Origin: Hyperoplus lanceolatus
Lineage: Eukaryota; Chordata; Actinopteri; Uranoscopiformes; Ammodytidae
Length of the DNA: 64,000 bases
NCBI GenBank assembly: GCA_026929865.2
Contig: CM049402.1
Span: forward strand, 10,939,001 to 11,003,000
Direction of reading: 5' to 3'
Within the stretch, counting starts at the first letter, position 1; each line of letters opens with the position of its first letter. A model generated the notes under the pieces. It was not told the origin of the DNA and made no database searches. It saw nothing but the letters and a program-made list of their open reading frames with translations. Below, one piece after another: positions 55,688-64,000 of this stretch. The translations under genes and the position numbers were made by a program.

Positions 55688-58308
55688 TGAGTCAGCTGTT
55701 TGTGTCTGCCGGCATGGTTGGGTCATTTGGCAGCGACATCTCTTCAGTGACCTCCTGCTAGGCTGGGGAAGGAAGGGGAGGGATGGGGGAGAAGAGCAGG
55801 ATATCTCACTACTGCATGTTTCCCTTCCAAACAGTTATGTCCGCAAAGAATCGCATCAGGGCAAACGCAGATTTCCATAGGTCTGCAGGCAATCCCATGC
55901 AGTAGTTGTAATATCTTGTTGGAGGAAGAGAGTTGCATTACAGTCTTTCCAATCACTTTGAAGACAGCTAAGGCTACCACTAAATCTGTTTCATTTGCAA
56001 TGAATCTGTGTCTTTAATGTTTTCCAATTGAGTATTTTTCTTTTGGTCTATAAAGATAAAGATAGTGTGGAAAAGGAGAGGGCAATATGGATCAAGTTAA
56101 TCATGGTATTTATAATTGTGTATCAAATTATTGATTTTCTGTCATTTCGATTGATGCCAATTCAATTGAGAAACTGAGGGCAATGTTTGTATTTGGTTAA
56201 TAATCCAGTGAATTAATAACCCAGAGCATGTAAGTAAAATTGCTATAGATTTGTCTTCACTCTGACTGATTGCAATATTGCCCACAGCTGTCTAATAGAA
56301 CCATATCTATTAAAGCGATAAATAACCCGCCGTAAGTGGTAGGGCAAAAGCTCTGATGTTGATGATATATTGCTTAATATTGATATCATATCACCAAACT
56401 GTACTACGAACCGACATATTCTCAAAGCCCATTATGTCTTTGGATAACCTCTTTTGTTTGACCAACAGTCCAAAACCCAAAGATTATCAATATGGAATAA
56501 TACAAAACTGTGAAACCCCTCAAAGAATCCTACAGTACCTGGAAAATGTTTGTCTTTTTTTGCTTGATACATGACTTAAATTACTTTTAATTAACAAATC
56601 TGTGGTTACTAATACCTTGTCAATCAACTGATTGAGCACTAAAGCCATCCGACCATTTCTGAACCCCTGTGAACTTGATTCTCTTTCTACAATATTTTCC
56701 CTTTGACCGAAAAAAAGAGAGACAATGTCAATAAGCAGTTCAAAGAGGCCGGGAGACACACAAAACAAGTGTTTCTGTAAGGTTTACTGAGTCGAGAAAG
56801 ACTGCTGCACACAGAGCTGAAATAAATAAATGAAATAATTTTATCGTAATAATTATAGTAACCATCATAGTACGATTGCTTAGTTAGGGTTTTGTCTTCT
56901 TTTTATATATATAATATATATAACTTTCAATAAATTGTTCCCTTTAATATTTTTTTCTCCTTGTATGCATGAGACTTTGGTTTTTTGTTCCACTGAATGT
57001 CCTGGTAGCAGCATTCTGTATCCACGGTATCGCACAGGGGCATCGCCGTCCCCCTGGGTCGTTTCTATAGCAATGCTCAATCGACAAGGAAGGCACCCTC
57101 CCCTTGCCACGCTCACCCACTGCTCTCGGCACCCTCTGCACCTATAAGCCGAGGGTGCAGTGTCCTCGAGAGGGGGGAGGGGTGACGGGTAGGAATCCTG
57201 AAGAAAGATCTTCGGTTGTCTTTGGTCTGTCGTTGGTTTTGGTTCGCTGTGATGGCTGGCTTGTTATTTGGTGCAGCTTGTTAAGTTTTTTTTGTTATAC
57301 ATTCTGGTTCCTAAAGCTTCAGTCCCTGCGGTGAGTTGTCACAGGGGTTCATTCATGCAGGGACTGGATGGTCCCTTGTGATGATCCAGCTTCACTCATG
57401 GTTGTTGGTGCACTCCCTCACTCTCTAAACACGCACACACACACACTCTTACATACTGTACATTTACTCCTCTTCTTTTTCTTACAAACATACAGTTATT
57501 CAGTTAAGTCGCTCAACTCAATCATTCATCCATCCATTCATCCTACAGTCTCACAGGTTCCCCACCAATTTTAGCAGTGAGACAAATAAGTGCGTCACAT
57601 GTCAACAATCCTTTCATTTTGGTCCATTTGATCTGTGAAGATCACTCTATCCCTTTTTGTCCACTCCACCGTTTTCCTTTCCTTTCTTGTCCTTCTGGGT
57701 TTTCCTTTTCATCCCGTAGTAGGCTAAGCACCCACTTGTTCAGTCAGTCAGTCTTTTTTCCCCAACCTTGTCCTTTTCTCTGTATGGTCCATTTGTAATC
57801 CCATACTTGACTTTGCCCAGCTGGTCCAGGAACAGGAGACACAAAGACCTTGTGGTTTGTGTGGTTGTGTGAATGAATGCCTTTTTCGTTAGAGTCTGGA
57901 CTCTGCTGGGCTGCTCTTCATGTTTCCTGTCAGTATTTTTCTGGCCTATGAAAGGGGGTAAGCAGACCACGTCCATAGAGAGCTTCCAGCAATGGACCAG
58001 GAATTAGTCCAGTTGGATCCATCCAGTATAAGGGAAATAAAAAACTGAGAGGCATGATCACTAACTTAAGGGGGGTTTCTGTAGTGGCAAATTAGCAGGC
58101 GTAAAGGCTACTCCCCCACCCCCCACCCATGAATGATTCATCAAAGTTTCTGTTTGTCAATGTTTTATCCCCAAGTAAAGGGAGGTTCAGTCGTGTGTGA
58201 CACAAGAGATGACTGGGTTTAGCCATTGGCAGGCTCAGGTCAAGGCTTTTTTTTGTTTTGTTTGGGATGACAAGACAGTGGGTGCTAGCGTAGCCTATTA
58301 GCCTACTA

Positions 58309-60472
58309 CTAGCGGGGCCCGGTAGCGCGCACTCTCTTCCCCCGCTTGCTGACGGTGGTGAAGCGGAAGGGGGTGGTGAGGTCCGGCTGCTCCCCGGGCG
58401 GGAAACGCTTCATGAAGTGCACGTCCTGCTGGTTGGGCAGCGTGTGGGGCCCCCGGCGAGGGCGGCCCCGTTTAGTGAAGCCCACATACCAGCCTGTGTA
58501 GCGCGCCGACATCAGGGCCGTGTAGTGGTTTTCCAGAACCTTCTCCACGAAGACGCAGTCGGCACTTCGATTACTGGCCTTCTGAGAGAGCAGAGCAAAT
58601 CCCCAGGTCACCCCACACACAAACACACACAGAGACACACACATTGGAAGGAACAAAAGAGAGGCTGGTCAGGAAACTGTAAGGATATTCTTGATAATAA
58701 TTAATCATATCTCTGAATGAATGAGGTCTCACCTTTCCTACCAGCTTGCCACGGCGGTTCATGCACAGGTAGAAATTGGTTTCTTTGCCCCGGATTCTCA
58801 CCTGGCTACCAAAGGTATCGGCCTCCACTACAAGCTGGGCTTGTGAAGGGACAGACAGAAGGACAGACAGACATTAGAGCCACAGGCATTGAAGAGAAAA
58901 AAATCAAACACCATGTTGTGTTAAAAGCTCTGTGTTACAGGGGCACAGGACCCTGCTGCGCCTCCCCTAGAACCACCCCTGTTTATAAGGTTGTATCACA
59001 CCAATATTAGGGGCTAAAAAATAAAGGTAACCAAAATTAAGACCTGCCATAGTTTCATGAGATTCATTGGCAAAGCAAAGAACAAAATTCAAGTTTACAA
59101 GGGGCAAAAAAAAACAAGAAAATAACACTGCCAAGTATAGTGTGAAACTAATTGCACAGATTACCAAACCACCATTAAATCAGATTTGGCTATAAACCCC
59201 CGATAAGACATTCACATTGAATCCAGAGGTTTAGGATTCATAGTTGCTATTAAACGTGTTGATAAATCACAGACAGATGTAAGTGTCTCTTGCCGGACAG
59301 ATGGTTGTCAGATAAGGCCGGTCACACACATGGATGTGAGGCCGCTGACCACAAATGGGCCTCGTAAAAAAGATAACAGCCAGGAGAAGACAGGGCACGG
59401 GGGGCTGAGAGGAGCGGGGAGAACACTCAGACTGAGTGTCTGCGATACTGTTGTTTTAAGGTGTGTGGTATGTGCGCGTGTGCCTCTGTGTGGTTTGTGT
59501 GTGTGTGTGTCTGTGCAGGTGCATGCACGTTCATCCTTCCAGGCAACCGTCGACTACACATCTTCAGAGAGCGCTTGTGCCTGTTTAAAAATAAATCCCT
59601 AAAATGGTTCCTACATGACCTTAGTCAACAAAGGGGTCAAGAGAAATCAATACCTCCCTCCCTCTTGCCCTCTTTCCTCTCCCTCTTCCCCCAACTCTCT
59701 CTCTCTACTCCCTTCTGCTCTACTGCTTCGTGTTTGTACATTCATTCCTCTCATCCTTTTTTGCCTTATTTCTACTCTCTCTTTTTTTCTTTCTCTTGGT
59801 TCTACTGTGTAGTATACCTCATCGCCATAGTTGGTCAGTTCTGCTTGGATTGTTCATCCTTAAGAGTGGTATTTAGATTAGATTATAATTCACTATACAG
59901 TCATTACACAGTAAAACAATTAAATGCAATCAAATGTAAGGATACAAACTAATTGGCAGAAACTGGTGGTACCCAGCTAGTATGCGTGACGCCATGTTGT
60001 AAGCAGTTCATAAAGAGACAGGTTTTTTCACATCTTTGCTCCCATCTATATGGCTCGAAGTGGCTCGTTAACAACCTGACATGTTTGTGAATGGATGAAT
60101 GGGATGGGTAATATGAGCACACACACCGCAGCACATGAGGAAATATGAACTCTAGCTTTTATGGCTAGTCTTTCTCCTGTCCATTGATTCCGTGTGCGTG
60201 GTTTAGGAATGGGTTAGGCATCATTACAGGCAGGAGAAAAGGTAGAGAAGGAAGAGGGAGTGGGGGATGGACAGAGGGAGTGTTAGAGGATGGATGGAGG
60301 GAGGGAGGGAGGGAGAGAAAAAAGCCTGCTGTTTTAAATCCAGAGGAGACAACGGGGAGGATGAGAAATCAATGGATGGATCGATGGAGGAGATGAGTTT
60401 TTAACACTCGGTCCGACACTACCTGCCAGGCTTCTACCACTAACTCAAACACTTTTTTTCACCAACACCTTC

Positions 60473-60527
<55 letters not shown>

Positions 60528-60622
60528 TCTCTCTCTTGTGAATCATTGAGTCAGCAGCCAGTCGATGAGGTCTTTGTATTCCCAAGACAAGCTCCACTGC
60601 CCCTCTGCCAAAGCCCGGGGAG

Positions 60623-60659
<37 letters not shown>

Positions 60660-61052
60660 TTTGTGAGTGTGTGTGCCTGCACAGTTGCATTCTGGATCCG
60701 TTCATGCATGCTCTTGGTCAACCCCGAGTCTTTGTACTTGCAACCGTTAGTCGGTCGGGTGTGAGCGCGCATATGGCTTTTGCGAGTAAGCAGCATCTTA
60801 AACTGTGTGCACCAAAAGTGTTTTTTTTCCCCCTGTGCTCTATACTGTGTGTGTGTGTGTCTTACCATATTTGTCTCCATCTTCTCCTCTGGCGCTGATT
60901 CTGCGCCCCAGCACCTGGACGTGTTTGCCACTGGTGCGACTGTAGAGCTGGTAGACCCGGTGGTGTCGCCGACTCATGGTGTCTCGCACCTGCGTCTGGT
61001 TCTCCACGTGTACGCTGAAGTTGACCCCATCCACGCCAAGTACCTGCTGGGA

Positions 61053-61120
<68 letters not shown>

Positions 61121-61254
61121 AGAAAGACACCCAGAGGTACACACATACAGATAAGGGAGGGTCCTAAATAGGCTCCAAAGATTACACGTACTACCTATAC
61201 ACAACTTGTCTCACCTGTAATGGATTGCACATCACCAGCAACATCTGGATACAT
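58309..61254 (-). CDS. fgf18: Fibroblast growth factor 18, partial (first coding exon missing)
   Basis: Secreted heparin-binding ligand of the FGF8/17/18 subfamily, acting through FGFR c isoforms in skeletal and limb development. Minus-strand exons in transcript order are 61254-61215 (40 bp, rest of the signal peptide: [13 protein letters not shown]), 61046-60866 (181 bp), 58839-58733 (107 bp) and 58581-58309 (273 bp including TAG). They give 199 residues; only about ten from exon 1 are lacking compared with the usual 207 or so. Family hallmarks are VENQT (N-glycosylation site), [27 protein letters not shown] (FGF18 rather than FGF8 or FGF17), [27 protein letters not shown] and DVHFMKR. The 181-bp exon starts at a tandem CAGCAG acceptor behind a TG repeat. 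The basic tail is more diverged than the core. The a/b paralogue was not assigned. Confidence 0.95.
58840..60865 (-). other. fgf18: fgf18 intron
   Basis: No exon-like similarity was seen. Simple repeats occur at 60471-60521 (TC) and 60625-60657 (GT), and GA-rich DNA lies near 60230-60330. Confidence 0.6.
61055..61115 (-). repeat. (TG)n tract directly upstream of an fgf18 acceptor
   Basis: Read on the minus strand, about 60 bp of TG repeat ends at GTATTCCCAG, only eight to ten bases before the splice acceptor of the 181-bp exon. No long polypyrimidine tract is present. Confidence 0.95.

Positions 61255-64000
<2,746 letters not shown>

Larger units (their letters stand above)
53326..58308. other. 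Region between convergent fbxw11 and fgf18, including the fgf18 3'UTR
   Basis: No further gene was recognised. The right-hand part, next to 58308, must contain the fgf18 3'UTR on the minus strand; its end was not determined. The region also holds a CTCF-like site (54850-54868), a C23 run, and C-rich low-complexity DNA near 55500-55620. Confidence 0.55.

Noticed and set aside
58309-61254. Assignment as fgf8 or fgf17
   Set aside because: [30 protein letters not shown] and [13 protein letters not shown] are FGF18-type; FGF8 and FGF17 differ at these positions.

Overview
This is a piece of a teleost fish chromosome. It has intron-rich vertebrate genes with GT-AG splicing, many long (CA/TG)n microsatellites, fish-type tRNA-derived SINEs, hAT and Tc1/mariner MITEs, and CR1/L2-like LINE remnants. 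Four protein-coding genes can be read, each recognised by near-continuous similarity to its vertebrate family: the 3' half of spock1 (testican-1, + strand, 2061-9042), complete etf1 (eukaryotic release factor eRF1, + strand, 26328-32586), complete fbxw11 (beta-TrCP2, + strand, 34847-49934, with a spliced 3'UTR exon from 52011), and most of fgf18 (- strand, 61254-58309, first coding exon not found).

Layout: 1-9042 is the last five coding exons of spock1, whose introns carry a SINE, a small DNA transposon with a 9-bp target duplication and a LINE. 9043-25700 is a gene-free, transposon-rich interval. It holds a LINE tail, a roughly 400-bp inverted duplication (9985-10386 against 19390-19815), three copies of one IS630/Tc1-type MITE that keep a transposase DNA-binding segment, a 151-bp CA tract, a hAT element with a perfect 8-bp target duplication, and a Tc1 fragment. 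25740-33480 is etf1 with its GC-rich 5' end. 34530-53310 is fbxw11, including an alternative first-domain exon (37199-37303) and several intronic MITEs. 53310-58308 lies between two convergent genes and contains a CTCF-like motif. 58309-64000 is fgf18 and its upstream intron.

The genes do not form one pathway. etf1 ends translation. fbxw11 is the substrate receptor of an SCF ubiquitin ligase acting on beta-catenin and IkB-type phosphodegrons. fgf18 is a secreted signal and spock1 an extracellular proteoglycan. fbxw11 beside fgf18 mirrors the BTRC/FBXW4-FGF8 block, which is the ohnologous arrangement, so regulatory linkage is plausible.

I found no previously undescribed multi-gene system. The most distinctive local signals are microsatellites placed directly at splice sites in all four genes, the alternative exon pair in fbxw11, a six-residue insertion in the eRF1 C-domain, the inverted duplication, and nested foldback transposons. 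All comparisons with other species are from memory of the families; no search was run.
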